The notes under the pieces are model-generated. The model worked only from the letters and a program-made list of their open reading frames with translations. It searched no databases and was not told the origin of the DNA. Below, piece after piece: positions 27,308 to 34,671 of a stretch of 64,000 nucleotides of DNA. The translations under genes were made by a program, and so were the position numbers. Position 1 is the stretch's first letter. Each line of letters begins with the position of its first letter. Origin of the DNA: CF-46 sp963760735 (lineage in GTDB: Bacteria > Chloroflexota > Limnocylindria > Limnocylindrales > CSP1-4); the NCBI GenBank assembly GCA_963760735.1, contig CAVXEB010000007.1, positions 1-64,000 on the forward strand, in the 5' to 3' direction.

Positions 27308-28339
27308 TCACGGGTCGGACGGGGGGTCGTCCGGAAGCGCGTCACCCCACTCCAGATCGACCGCGGTCCGGTAGGCCGGTCCGTCGCGCCGGCTCCGGAC
27401 GACCGTCTCGATCCGGCCGTCGTCGCAGACGCGGAGCTCGACGACGCCCGGCCGATGGCGGGGACGGCCGAGGACGACGCGCGGTCGCGGATCTGCGATG
27501 AGTGGCGGGCGCGCGGCGACGACGTACGAGTACGGCTCGTCCTCCCACGACCGGGTCGCGGCCTTCGCGCGGCGGTGGAGCGGGCTCCGGTCGAGTCGGG
27601 CGAGGAAGTGGCACCACGCCGGACCCGGGGAGACCGGGCACGGGGCGTCGCCCGGGCACGGTGCCGCGATCCGGGCTCCCGCGTCGATGAGGTTCGAGCG
27701 GGCCTCGAGGGTCCGCTCGAACCCGGCTCGGCTTCCCGGCTCGACGATGACGATGGCGCCACGGGTCGCCGCCCAGAGCCGCGCGACGACCGCCGCTCGC
27801 GTGGCCGGCTCCAGCTCCCCGAGGACGTACCCGGCGATCACGAGGTCGGCCGACGGGAGCGCCGTCGTCGAGAGATCGGCCGTCCGCCAGGTCGCGCGGT
27901 CGTCGGCGAGCAGCCGCCGCCCGAGCTCGACCGCCGCCGTCTCCCGCTCGATCAGCGTCGCGCGTTCGAGGGTCGGCCAGACCGCCCGCGCGGCCCACGT
28001 CGACGCGCCGGTCCCGGCCCCGGCGTCGAGGACGCTCCCGGGCATGAACCCCGGCAGTCGATCGTGGCCCGCCGCCATCGCCCGGGCGATCGCCGCGAAC
28101 GTGGCCGGCATCCGGGCCGCGGCGTACGCGGCCACCGTGCGAGCGTCGGCGAGATGAACCGGGTCGGCCGAGCCATCCGTCGAGCGATACGCGGTCGACA
28201 GTCGGCCGGCCTCCGCGACGACCGCGGGGGTCAGCCGGACCGACTCGGCGAGCGCATCGCGAAGCCGGCCGCTTGCTTCGGCGACACGCGCCGCGACGGC
28301 CGGTGACGACGCGCCGGGGGAGGGCACGGATCGGTCCAC
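27308..28339 (-). CDS. Rsm22-family small-ribosomal-subunit methyltransferase-like protein
   Basis: 343-aa class I SAM-dependent methyltransferase-like protein of the Rsm22 family, associated with small-ribosomal-subunit maturation. The SAM-binding motif is VLDAGAGTGASTWAAR near 105-120, preceded by a helical domain with RTVAAYAAARMPATFAAI. The family's cysteine cluster is present: APCPGDAPCPVSPGPAWCHF near 230-250, thought to bind an Fe-S cluster or zinc. The C-terminal SYVV and LRVCDDGRIETVVRSRRDG segment is also typical. The start ATG 28339 lies 56 bp from the divergent AhpD-like gene. Exact target unknown. Confidence 0.85.
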   Translation of the reverse strand: MDRSVPSPGASSPAVAARVAEASGRLRDALAESVRLTPAVVAEAGRLSTAYRSTDGSADPVHLADARTVAAYAAARMPATFAAIARAMAAGHDRLPGFMPGSVLDAGAGTGASTWAARAVWPTLERATLIERETAAVELGRRLLADDRATWRTADLSTTALPSADLVIAGYVLGELEPATRAAVVARLWAATRGAIVIVEPGSRAGFERTLEARSNLIDAGARIAAPCPGDAPCPVSPGPAWCHFLARLDRSPLHRRAKAATRSWEDEPYSYVVAARPPLIADPRPRVVLGRPRHRPGVVELRVCDDGRIETVVRSRRDGPAYRTAVDLEWGDALPDDPPSDP

Positions 28340-28395
28340 GATCGTCCGAGGGTAGGCGAATCCCGTAGGCTGCGAACGCTTGGAGGAGGGCCCGC

Positions 28396-28953
28396 ATGCG
28401 TGTCACCGTCACCCCGGACCAGATCCGCGCCGCGTTCGAGGCGGTCAAGGACGACCCGTCGTTCGACGAGAGTCGCGGTCTCTGGGAGCGCGGGAAGCCG
28501 CCCGTCGAGATGCTCCAGGCGATGTGCCTGCGGCCGGAGATCCTCCGCGCGTTCGCGGGCTTCGGCGGCAGCGTCTACCCGGGTGGCCTGCTGGAGCGCC
28601 GTGTGAAGGAGCTGGTGATCATCACGGCGTCCCAGACCAACGACTGCCAGTTCTGCACCGAGTCGCACTGCGATCTCGTCGACATCGCGGACATCCTCGA
28701 CGAGCCATTGACCCTGATCGCGGAACCGGAGTCCCTCGACGCGCGCGAGCGCGCGGCGATCGAATACACCCGGGCGGCGATGGCGGACTCGAACCGGATC
28801 CCGGACCGACTCGCGGCGGAGGTCAAGGCATTGTTCACCGATCCGGAGCTGGTCGAGCTGTCGTTCCTGATCGGCTACATCACGATGCTCAACCTGTTCA
28901 ACAACCTGCTCCAGGTCCGCTACCACGGCGACTACCGGGTGCTCGCCTCCTGA
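28396..28953 (+). CDS. carboxymuconolactone decarboxylase / AhpD-like alkylhydroperoxidase
   Basis: 185-aa AhpD-superfamily protein. The redox motif is complete: C84, C87 and H91 in DCQFCTESH, flanked by VKELVIITASQ, so a peroxidase or disulfide-reductase role is likely rather than lactone decarboxylation. The helix NNLLQVRYHGDY closes the fold. A GGAGGAGGG stretch precedes ATG 28396 by about five bases. It is divergent from the Rsm22-like gene and convergent with ribokinase. Physiological substrate unknown. Confidence 0.88.
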   Translation: MRVTVTPDQIRAAFEAVKDDPSFDESRGLWERGKPPVEMLQAMCLRPEILRAFAGFGGSVYPGGLLERRVKELVIITASQTNDCQFCTESHCDLVDIADILDEPLTLIAEPESLDARERAAIEYTRAAMADSNRIPDRLAAEVKALFTDPELVELSFLIGYITMLNLFNNLLQVRYHGDYRVLAS

Positions 28954-28980
28954 CGCAGGGCATCGATCGACGCGGTCGCC

Positions 28981-29898
28981 TCAGGCTTCTGCAAGGAACT
29001 CGCCGAGCGCCACCACGCGCGGGAACGACCGCTGCGTCCCGGGTCGCTGCACGCTGTCCGAGGCGCAGCGCACGCCCAGTCGGGCGGCCTCGATCTCACC
29101 GAGACCTCGGGCCAGACCGTACGCGAACGCGCCGACGAACGCGTCGCCGGCACCGGTCGTGTCGGAAGCCTCGACAGCGGGCGCCGGGATCCGGTGGACC
29201 GTCCCGTCCCGACCGAGCAGAGCCGCACCACGCGCTCCAAGTGTCACGACGACGCGCGTCCCGGTCCGCCGGGCGAAGGCGGCGATCTCCTCGTCGGTGG
29301 CGTCGCTCGACGCATGGGCCAGCCTGGCGAACTCGACCTCGTTGGGGATGACCCAGTCCGAGACCGACAGCAGGGCCGCGTCCATGTCGGCGGCCGGCGC
29401 CGGGTTCAGCACGGTGACCGCCCCCACGGAGCGAGCGGCCGCGAAGGCGGCGGCGGTCACGACCTGCGGGATCTCGAATTGGCCGATCACGAGCGCAAGT
29501 GGCGCGAGCTCGATGACGGCTCGGGCCGCATCGGAGGGGTTCATCGCGTCGTTCGCGCCGGCGACGCAGATGATCCGGTTCGTGCCGTCCGGCTCCACCC
29601 AGATCGACGCCACGCCGCTGGGACCGGCGACGCGGGTCAGGTGCGTGCCATCGATGCCGAACGACCCGAAGTTGGCGACCGTCATCTCGCCGAACACGTC
29701 GTCGCCGAGGGCGTTGATCATCGCGACCTCGGCGCCGAGAAGGCGGGCCATGACCGCCTGGTTCGCACCCTTGCCGCCGAACCCGAGCTGGAAGTCGTGA
29801 CCCTGGATCGTCTCGCCGGCCGCCGGGACCCGGGGCGGGTAGGCGATGAGGTCGATCATCGTGCTCCCGACGACCGCGATGCGCGGCTGGTCTGTCAT
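28981..29898 (-). CDS. rbsK: ribokinase
   Basis: 305-aa PfkB-family sugar kinase, best read as ribokinase (ATP-dependent phosphorylation of ribose to ribose 5-phosphate). Seen: VVGSTMIDLIAYPPRVPAAG at the start, GFGGKGANQAVMARLLG (PfkB signature 1, substrate site), LNPAPA, WVIPNEVEFARL, and DTTGAGDAFVGAFAYGLA (signature 2, with catalytic Asp and anion hole) near 250-268. Length is normal. It is divergent from the deoxyribosyltransferase at 30002, which liberates or transfers the related sugar of nucleosides, so both may serve nucleoside salvage. Confidence 0.9.
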   Translation of the reverse strand: MTDQPRIAVVGSTMIDLIAYPPRVPAAGETIQGHDFQLGFGGKGANQAVMARLLGAEVAMINALGDDVFGEMTVANFGSFGIDGTHLTRVAGPSGVASIWVEPDGTNRIICVAGANDAMNPSDAARAVIELAPLALVIGQFEIPQVVTAAAFAAARSVGAVTVLNPAPAADMDAALLSVSDWVIPNEVEFARLAHASSDATDEEIAAFARRTGTRVVVTLGARGAALLGRDGTVHRIPAPAVEASDTTGAGDAFVGAFAYGLARGLGEIEAARLGVRCASDSVQRPGTQRSFPRVVALGEFLAEA

Positions 29899-30001
29899 TG
29901 GGTGAGGCTCCGGACGACGGCTGCGTTCGTCGACAATGCTGCCTGATCCGCCGCGCGGCAGGCTGTCGTCGGGCCGATCACGGGAGTGCGGGTGACCTGA
30001 C

Positions 30002-30433
30002 GTGAAGATCTACCTCGCCGGGCCACTGTTCACGACGCCGGAGCGCGAGTTCAACGTCCAGCTGGCGACGCGCCTGCGCGCTGCCGGGCACGAGGTCCTG
30101 GTACCGCAGGAGAACCCGGCGTCGGAACGGACCGGGAAGGCGATCTTCCTCAAGGACCTCGAGGGCCTCGACTGGGCCGATGGCGTGGTCGCGATCATGG
30201 ACGGCGCCGACCCCGATTCAGGGACGTGCTGGGAGTGCGGCTACGCCTATGCCAGGAAGAAGCCCGTGGTGTTGTTCCGGAGCGACTTCCGGGGTTCCGG
30301 CGACGCCCACGACATCCCGTACAACGCGATGCTCATCGGGGCCGCCGACGCCCACATCGAGCTGCGCCTTGGCACGGTCGACGAGGCGGCTGTCGCCATC
30401 GACGCCGAGCTCGTGCGCCTGACGCCGGGTTGA
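30002..30433 (+). CDS. nucleoside 2-deoxyribosyltransferase family protein
   Basis: 143-aa protein of the nucleoside 2-deoxyribosyltransferase fold, which exchanges the base of deoxynucleosides. The start KIYLAGPLFT and the middle DWADGVVAIMDGADPDSGTCWECGYAYARKKPVVLFRSD are the family signature (Asp and Glu of the active site in DGADPDSGTCWECG). N-ribosyl hydrolases of the same fold cannot be excluded. The GTG/ATG choice: ATG 30002 directly follows GTGACCTGACGTG. It lies 103 bp from the divergent ribokinase. Confidence 0.88.
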   Translation: MKIYLAGPLFTTPEREFNVQLATRLRAAGHEVLVPQENPASERTGKAIFLKDLEGLDWADGVVAIMDGADPDSGTCWECGYAYARKKPVVLFRSDFRGSGDAHDIPYNAMLIGAADAHIELRLGTVDEAAVAIDAELVRLTPG

Positions 30434-30451
30434 GTCGACCGTGCGTCATCG

Positions 30452-30477
30452 GAAGGGCTTCGGCGACCCAGCCCTTC
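30452..30477 (+). terminator. possible hairpin terminator
   Basis: 8-bp inverted repeat GAAGGGCT / AGCCCTTC with a 10-base loop, 19 bp after the deoxyribosyltransferase stop. No T-run follows, so the call is weak. Confidence 0.3.
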
Positions 30478-30548
30478 TGGCTATCGGATGACGCTGTGGC
30501 TCATCTTCAGCCAGTCGATCCGTCGCTTCACGCACGGCTCGGAGTGAT

Positions 30549-30624
30549 TGGAGCGGGAGACGAGGTTCGAACTCGCGACATGCAGCTTGGAAGGCTGCCG
30601 CTCTGCCAACTGAGCTACTCCCGC
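30549..30624 (-). tRNA. tRNA-Gly (anticodon TCC)
   Basis: Complete cloverleaf on the minus strand: acceptor stem GCGGGAG (30624-30618) with CTCCCGC (30559-30553), D arm GCTC AGTTGGCA GAGC, anticodon stem GCAGC / GCTGC with loop CTTCCAA (anticodon TCC), T arm with GTTCGAAC, discriminator T and an encoded CCA at 30551-30549. Its 5' half through the anticodon loop is repeated at 36497 and, decayed, at 49318, which marks this tRNA as the integration site of the accessory region to its right. Confidence 0.95.
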
Positions 30625-30627
30625 CCG
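30584..30627. repeat. attachment-site-like direct repeat, copy A (inside tRNA-Gly)
   Basis: 44-bp stretch covering the anticodon and 5' half of tRNA-Gly plus three bases beyond the 5' end. It is identical to 36497-36540 (copy B), and a diverged copy C starts at 49318. All are in the same orientation. I read them as tandem integration scars of elements that target this tRNA gene. Confidence 0.8.
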
Positions 30628-30993
30628 AGGCGACGGCGAAAGAATTTGATGGGGTTGACGACTAGTCGGCCCCGCCGGGCTTCCCTCGGCCGCGCCAGTT
30701 CGCGAAGTGTACCAAGCGTTCCTCGACGACCCTCGCGCTCGAGGGCACCAAGCGCTCGACCCTGATGCATCCCGTCCATCCGAACCCTGGTCCCTCTACC
30801 TGAGCGCCAACAACAACGCGGCAACACCCTTCCCAGGCGGCACATCAAGCTGGACCTGACGCGCGCAGCCGCCGTCACGGCACGCCGCGCTTGTACGTCG
30901 ACGCGGCTTCGCAGAGCCGACTGGCGTCGTCGTGAACCCAATCGCGTGAGTGGCCCCGCTAGGGCCTCAGGCCATCGCCATCGATAGTGCTCA
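30628..30993. other. gap at left end of accessory region, no clear gene
   Basis: Roughly 365 bp between the tRNA and the hairpin at 30994. Only short, Arg/Ser-rich frames occur and none has a convincing ribosome-binding site. The base composition is less GC-biased than the chromosomal genes (for example an AAAGAATTTGAT stretch next to the tRNA). It may hold eroded element DNA; no integrase motif is recognisable. Confidence 0.45.
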
Positions 30994-31026
30994 GAGGCGA
31001 CCCGTCAGAGGGCGGGTCGCCTCTTT
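30994..31026 (+). terminator. strong hairpin terminator
   Basis: Perfect 10-bp inverted repeat GAGGCGACCC / GGGTCGCCTC (30994-31003 and 31014-31023) with a 10-base loop, followed by TTT on the plus strand. It lies just downstream (left) of the two leftward membrane-protein genes, so it may stop them as well, though the minus strand lacks a T-run. Confidence 0.65.
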
Positions 31027-31050
31027 GCCTCGGGTGGGATCGCGGCTGCC

Positions 31051-31422
31051 TCAGCCGGTCGCCAGGTTCGCCTCATGACTGATGCCGTGCCGCACGGTCG
31101 CGGCCGCCCAGAGACCGATCGTGGCAAACACGAGGATGGCGAGCGTCTCCTCGGTCGCCTGGGTGACGGTGATTGCGCCGCATACCAGCGCAACGAGGCC
31201 TCCGAGCGAGGCGAGAGCCAGGTAGGGCTTGGATCCAGTGAGCAGCGCCGCGAACCCCGGGACGACCGCGGAGGCTGAGGCGATGAAGCCGAGCGCGAGG
31301 ACGATCAGCGCAACCGAGCTGGCGGTAAGCGCACCGAGGTAGCCGGCAAACCAGAGGACATAGACGAGTGTCGCGATCGCGACGAGCACCGTCGCGATCC
31401 GGTCTCGCATCGGGATGGACAT
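31051..31422 (-). CDS. small membrane protein, unknown function
   Basis: 123-aa protein with four predicted membrane helices (ATVLVAIATLVYVLWFAGYL, SSVALIVLALGFIASASAVV, a GGLVALVCGAITV segment and LAILVFATIGLWAAAT). No domain recognised. It follows the next membrane-protein gene by 9 bp on the same strand, so the two form an operon divergent from tetR at 31956 and probably controlled by it. A GGAGG-like stretch (revcomp of gcctccta) precedes the ATG at 31422. Confidence 0.7.
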   Translation of the reverse strand: MSIPMRDRIATVLVAIATLVYVLWFAGYLGALTASSVALIVLALGFIASASAVVPGFAALLTGSKPYLALASLGGLVALVCGAITVTQATEETLAILVFATIGLWAAATVRHGISHEANLATG

Positions 31423-31431
31423 GTGGGCCTC

Positions 31432-31806
31432 CTAGTTGGTGGACGCTAGCGGGGCGACATCGCTCCGCTGTGACCGATAGAGCGCTCCGACGACCAGCGC
31501 CAGGCCGAGCACGATCAGAACGAGAGGACCGACCTCGGTCGTGAGACCGGCGACCGTGAAGATGCCCGCGGACAGAGCGACCACCCCGACCACGATGGTG
31601 GTGCCGTATGCACCGAGTCCCATCCAGGCACGGACCGCGCTCGCCCCAAGCAGCACGATCCCCGCCGCGATCAGCCACGCTCCGTCGGGCATCGCCGGCA
31701 TCAGGCTGACGGCACCGATCGCCATGAACAACAGGCCCCACCCGATCGTGTCGACGCGATCGCTGATGGCTGCCCGGGTCGTGGCTTCGTTGGTGGTTGT
31801 TGTCAT
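31432..31806 (-). CDS. small membrane protein, unknown function, first gene of TetR-linked pair
   Basis: 124-aa protein with a hydrophilic N-terminus (about 20 residues, Thr-rich) and four predicted membrane helices, for example GWGLLFMAIGAVSLM and TTIVVGVVALSAGIFTV. The ATG at 31806 has GGAGGAATCGTCC directly upstream; a frame open further upstream crosses the promoter and was rejected. It is divergent from tetR with paired operator-like palindromes in between. It resembles small DoxX- or DUF-type membrane proteins only in general character. Function unknown. Confidence 0.7.
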   Translation of the reverse strand: MTTTTNEATTRAAISDRVDTIGWGLLFMAIGAVSLMPAMPDGAWLIAAGIVLLGASAVRAWMGLGAYGTTIVVGVVALSAGIFTVAGLTTEVGPLVLIVLGLALVVGALYRSQRSDVAPLASTN

Positions 31807-31840
31807 GGACGATTCCTCCAGATTGGATCTCCGATGACTG

Positions 31841-31930
31841 TATAATGAATGAGCGTTCAGTTTCTTTCCAGTGCCATTTGGCACATTCGCCATCAACGTC
31901 AATCGTTCATGATGAGTGAGCGGTCATTCA
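31841..31930. promoter_or_regulatory. divergent promoter with two TetR-operator-like palindromes
   Basis: Two copies of a 14-bp near-palindrome: TGAATGAGCGTTCA at 31846-31859 and, inverted, TGAGCGGTCATTCA at 31917-31930 (12 of 14 bases agree after reversal). The first overlaps a -10-like TATAAT on the plus strand (31841-31846) and its minus-strand counterpart ATTATAC, which suits the leftward membrane genes. The second lies 26 bp before tetR. This arrangement fits autoregulation by the TetR protein. Confidence 0.6.
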
Positions 31931-31955
31931 CCGTGAGTAGACGAGGACGAGCCGG

Positions 31956-32552
31956 ATGCCGAGGATCACCGCCGAACGAGAGGCAGCCACAAGGCAGTCG
32001 ATCCTTCGGGCCGCGCGCGAGGTGTTCGTCGCAAAGGGGTTCCATGAGGCGACCACGCACGACGTCGCCCGCGCCGCTGGTCTGTCGGTCGGTTCGATCT
32101 ACACGTACTTCGCGAGCAAGGACGAACTCATCCGCGAGTCCATCCTCGCGGCGAACAAGGCGGAGAGCTACGCAGTGCTCCAGGACATCCGATCAGACGG
32201 CTCGTCCCGGACCAAGCTCAGCCGCGCGATCGCCGGCTGGTATCGGTACACGATCGAGGCACCTGGCGTGCCGGCGTTCCTTGCCGAGGCCTGGGCGGCG
32301 GCGTCACGCAAGCCCCTGATCCGCGACATGGTCGCCCAGCGACGAGAACGGATCGCGACCGTCACGACGGTCATGCTCCAGGAGGGCGTCGCAGCGGGCG
32401 AGTTCCCAAAGGTACTTGACGTGGAGACGACCGCTCGTGCGCTCGCAGCTCTCCTTGACGGCGTGGTGCTGGAATGCATCAGCTCCGGCGTGCCGCCGAC
32501 CCGGGCGGACGTCGAACGACGAGCCCTGTTGCTCGTTGGGCTTGCCGTCTAG
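31956..32552 (+). CDS. TetR/AcrR family transcriptional regulator
   Basis: 198-aa repressor. The N-terminal HTH is canonical: RQSILRAAREVFVAKGFHEATTHDVARAAGLSVGSIYTYFASKDELI (residues 13-59). The C-terminal ligand domain is helical, with WYRYTIEAPGVPAFLAEAW and a TetR_C-type ending. A ligand is not deducible. It is divergent from the two small membrane proteins and probably represses them and itself through the palindromes at 31846 and 31917. It lies within the accessory region to the right of tRNA-Gly. Confidence 0.9.
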   Translation: MPRITAEREAATRQSILRAAREVFVAKGFHEATTHDVARAAGLSVGSIYTYFASKDELIRESILAANKAESYAVLQDIRSDGSSRTKLSRAIAGWYRYTIEAPGVPAFLAEAWAAASRKPLIRDMVAQRRERIATVTTVMLQEGVAAGEFPKVLDVETTARALAALLDGVVLECISSGVPPTRADVERRALLLVGLAV

Positions 32553-32665
32553 GAGGGGCCCGCCGACGCACCGACACGTGCGGCGTTGAGACTCCCGAGG
32601 CAAGCATCCACGGTGTAGCGCTCGAGCGGCGATAGCGAGCCGGTGCAAGTCCGTCGGTCGCCGCC

Positions 32666-32696
32666 TTGACCTTCAAGTGGCTTGAAGGTGTACGGT
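32666..32696 (+). promoter_or_regulatory. MerR-type promoter with palindromic operator in a 19-bp spacer
   Basis: -35 TTGACC (32666-32671) and -10-like TACGGT (32691-32696) are separated by 19 bp, and the spacer holds the palindrome CCTTCAAG-TGG-CTTGAAGG. An over-long spacer with a central dyad is the hallmark of promoters activated by MerR-family regulators, and a MerR gene lies downstream at 33066. Transcription starts just before the metallophosphoesterase remnant and would run on into the MerR-ArsC genes. Confidence 0.75.
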
Positions 32697-32702
32697 CCGG
32701 GT

Positions 32703-32911
32703 ATGCGACTGGCCTTCCTCTCCGACATCCACTCGAACCTGCCTGCGCTCGAGGCCGTCCTCGACGACCCCGGGCGGTGACCTTCCGCCGCGTCGTGTAC
32801 GACATCGAGCGGACTGCACAGGCCATCCTGGCCAGTGACCTGCCCCACGTCTTCGCCGACCAGTTGCGCGAGGCGCGCGGCTATACGAACCCCACCGTGG
32901 CCGTTCCTTGA
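32703..32911 (+). pseudogene. internally deleted metallophosphoesterase remnant
   Basis: Starts ATG 32703 with MRLAFLSDIHSNLPALEAVL, the N-terminus of calcineurin-like phosphoesterases (first metal motif D-x-H), but stops after 25 codons at 32780. In another frame the next ~130 bp encode RRVVYDIERTAQAILASDLP and end at 32911, which is the usual C-terminus of the same family. The roughly 170 residues that would lie between are gone. I read this as one gene with a large internal deletion and frame change. It is the first reading frame after the MerR-type promoter. Confidence 0.7.
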
Positions 32912-32914
32912 GCG

Positions 32915-33052
32915 ATGACCAGGCGGGTACGACGCCAGACTCGCGTGGACCTCTCGTCGGAGGAGGTGGCCCGCCGCCACCTCCTGTCTGGGCTGGCGAC
33001 GGCGGTCATCGTGGCGGTCACGATCATCGTTCTGTCGGTCGCTCTCAGGTGA
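32915..33052 (+). CDS. 45-aa single-span membrane peptide, hypothetical
   Basis: Short frame with a basic N-terminal part (MTRRVRRQTRV) and one membrane helix (LATAVIVAVTIIVLSVAL). It sits between the phosphoesterase remnant and merR with tight spacing (13 bp to merR), which is consistent with the operon. No clear ribosome-binding site; it could be a chance frame. Confidence 0.4.
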   Translation: MTRRVRRQTRVDLSSEEVARRHLLSGLATAVIVAVTIIVLSVALR

Positions 33053-33065
33053 TGGCGTTTCGGCG

Positions 33066-33442
33066 ATGAGGGTCTCCGAGCTTGCGCAGCGAGTCGGGAT
33101 CGCCCCCTCGGCCGTTCGTTGGTACGAGTCGGTCGGCATCCTGCCGCCGGCCACGCGACAGCCGAACGGGTATCGCGAGCACGCCGAGGAAGACCTGGCG
33201 CGTCTGCGGCTCGTCGTCAGCCTGCGACGTCTCGGGCTCGGGCCGAGGACGCCGGGCGGATGGCCCGGCTGTGCCTGGAGCATGGCGAAGTCGATCGTGA
33301 CCTCGGCCCGCTGCTGGTCGAGCAACGGGCGCAGATCGCCCGCCAGCGCGACGACTTGGACCGTCTCGACGCCGAACTGATCGACCTCGAGGAGAGCATC
33401 ACCGCCGCCGGGCGCGCCCGCGGACGACGAAAGGAACGACCG
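33066..33442 (+). CDS. MerR family transcriptional regulator, frameshifted, C-terminus in frame with arsC
   Basis: Regulator of about 125 residues. The N-terminus is a classic MerR winged helix: MRVSELAQRVGIAPSAVRWY, then ILPPATRQPNGYREHAEEDLARLRLV. The frame breaks at a GGG run (33240-33242) after RRLGL; in the other frame the protein continues as EDAGRMARLCLEHGEVDRDL and then a coiled-coil dimerisation helix RQRDDLDRLDAELIDLEESI. That second frame has no stop before the arsenate reductase ATG at 33443, so MerR and ArsC are either fused or the true MerR stop is masked. It likely acts on the 19-bp-spacer promoter at 32666. No metal-binding Cys pair is seen in the C-terminal part apart from the single C in RLCLEHG. 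Confidence 0.75.
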
Positions 33443-33907
33443 ATGTCCGACGCGCCCATCCGCGTCCTCTTCGTGTGCACGGGCAACAGCGCCCGCAGCC
33501 AGATCGCCGAAGCCGTCCTTGGCCGCTTGGGTGGCCGGGACTTCGAGGTCCATTCAGCCGGGACCGAGCCCAAGGGCGTGAACCCGTATACCGTGCAGGT
33601 GCTCGATGACGCCGGGATCGACTGGACGAGCGCTCGCAGCAAGTCGGTCGACGAGTTCGCCGGGCAGTCGTTCGACTACGTGATCACGGTCTGCGACCGG
33701 GCGCGACAGACGTGCCCCGTGTTTCCCGGGTCGTACAACTCGATGCACTGGGGCCTCGAGGATCCGGCGGAAGTCGACGGAAGCGACGCCGAGCGCCGCG
33801 GCGCCTTCGAGCGCACCTACCTCGAGCTGAACCAGCGGATCCGGCCCGTCGTCGAGGTCGCCCTGCGCGCCGCCGGCCGCGGTCGGCGCGCCTCGATCGC
33901 GGGTTGA
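33443..33907 (+). CDS. arsC: arsenate reductase, low-molecular-weight phosphatase (thioredoxin-coupled) type
   Basis: 154-aa reductase converting arsenate to arsenite in the cytoplasm. The P-loop CTGNSARSQ begins at the nucleophile C12, and two further cysteines, C84 and C91 in VCDRARQTCPVFPG, match the relay of thioredoxin-coupled ArsC. FDYVITVCD and the C-terminal helix are typical. AAAGGA lies 7 bp before ATG 33443, so it can be initiated separately even though the MerR frame runs into it. Its TGA overlaps the TTG of the aquaporin gene. Neighbours (aquaporin, ArsR, ArsP-like permease, thioredoxin-like protein) form an arsenic module. Confidence 0.93.
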   Translation: MSDAPIRVLFVCTGNSARSQIAEAVLGRLGGRDFEVHSAGTEPKGVNPYTVQVLDDAGIDWTSARSKSVDEFAGQSFDYVITVCDRARQTCPVFPGSYNSMHWGLEDPAEVDGSDAERRGAFERTYLELNQRIRPVVEVALRAAGRGRRASIAG

Positions 33908-34548
33908 AGCCACCGACGATCGGTCCCGCCTTGGTCGCCGAGGCGATCGGGACGTTCGCCCTGGTCTTCGCGGGGTGCGGCGCGATCGCCGTCGGACAGC
34001 TCGGCGAGGCCGGCGTCGCCGCCGCCTTCGGTCTCGCGATCATGGCGATGATCTATGCGCTCGGCCACGTCTCGGGCGCGCATTTCAACCCTGCTGTGAC
34101 CGCCGCTTTCACGGTCGGCCGGCACTTCCCGGTCAATCGGGTCTTGCCCTACTGGACGGCACAGATCACCGGAGCGATCGCCGCTGCCGCCGTTCTGCGG
34201 CTGACTCTTGGCGATGTTCCTCTGGGGGTCACCCAGCCGTCCGGCAGCGACGCGCAGGCACTCGTCTGGGAAGCTGTCCTGACGTTCTTCCTGATGCTGG
34301 TGATCGTCGCGGTCGCCACGGACACGCGGGCCGTGGGCCAGGCTGCAGCGATCGCGATCGGCGGTGCCGTCGCGCTCGGAGCGCTGGTCGGCGGGCCGGT
34401 CAGTGGCGCCTCGATGAACCCAGCCCGCTCGATCGGGCCGGCGGTCGTCAGCGGCGACCTCTCGCACCTGTGGATCTACCTGGTGGCGCCACCGATCGGG
34501 GCCATGGGCGCAGCGCTCGTCTATCGCTACCTGCGGCCGACCGCCTGA
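33904..34548 (+). CDS. aquaporin / MIP family channel, AqpS-like by context
   Basis: 214-aa channel with six membrane helices and both NPA boxes: HFNPAV (N62-A64) and SMNPARS (N172-A174), the latter followed by the conserved Arg of the selectivity filter. The TTG start overlaps the arsC stop (TTGA), so translation is coupled. In Sinorhizobium meliloti, aqpS within the ars operon lets arsenite leave the cell after ArsC has reduced arsenate; the same role is likely here by context. Water or glycerol transport cannot be ruled out from sequence alone. Confidence 0.88.
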   Translation: MKPPTIGPALVAEAIGTFALVFAGCGAIAVGQLGEAGVAAAFGLAIMAMIYALGHVSGAHFNPAVTAAFTVGRHFPVNRVLPYWTAQITGAIAAAAVLRLTLGDVPLGVTQPSGSDAQALVWEAVLTFFLMLVIVAVATDTRAVGQAAAIAIGGAVALGALVGGPVSGASMNPARSIGPAVVSGDLSHLWIYLVAPPIGAMGAALVYRYLRPTA

Positions 34549-34671
34549 CTGCCTCCGCCTGATGCCATCGGGCCTGCGCGATGGGGCCGAACGCCACATG
34601 CGGTACCTCACCCGCTGGTGTGATGTTCATCGGGTGATGAGACATTCCCAGCCGGTCGCGAAGGTGGCGTG

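Noticed and set aside
34600..34650. ArsR operator before arsR
   Set aside because: TGATGTTCATCGGGTGATGA has some symmetry, but it is too imperfect to claim without binding data.
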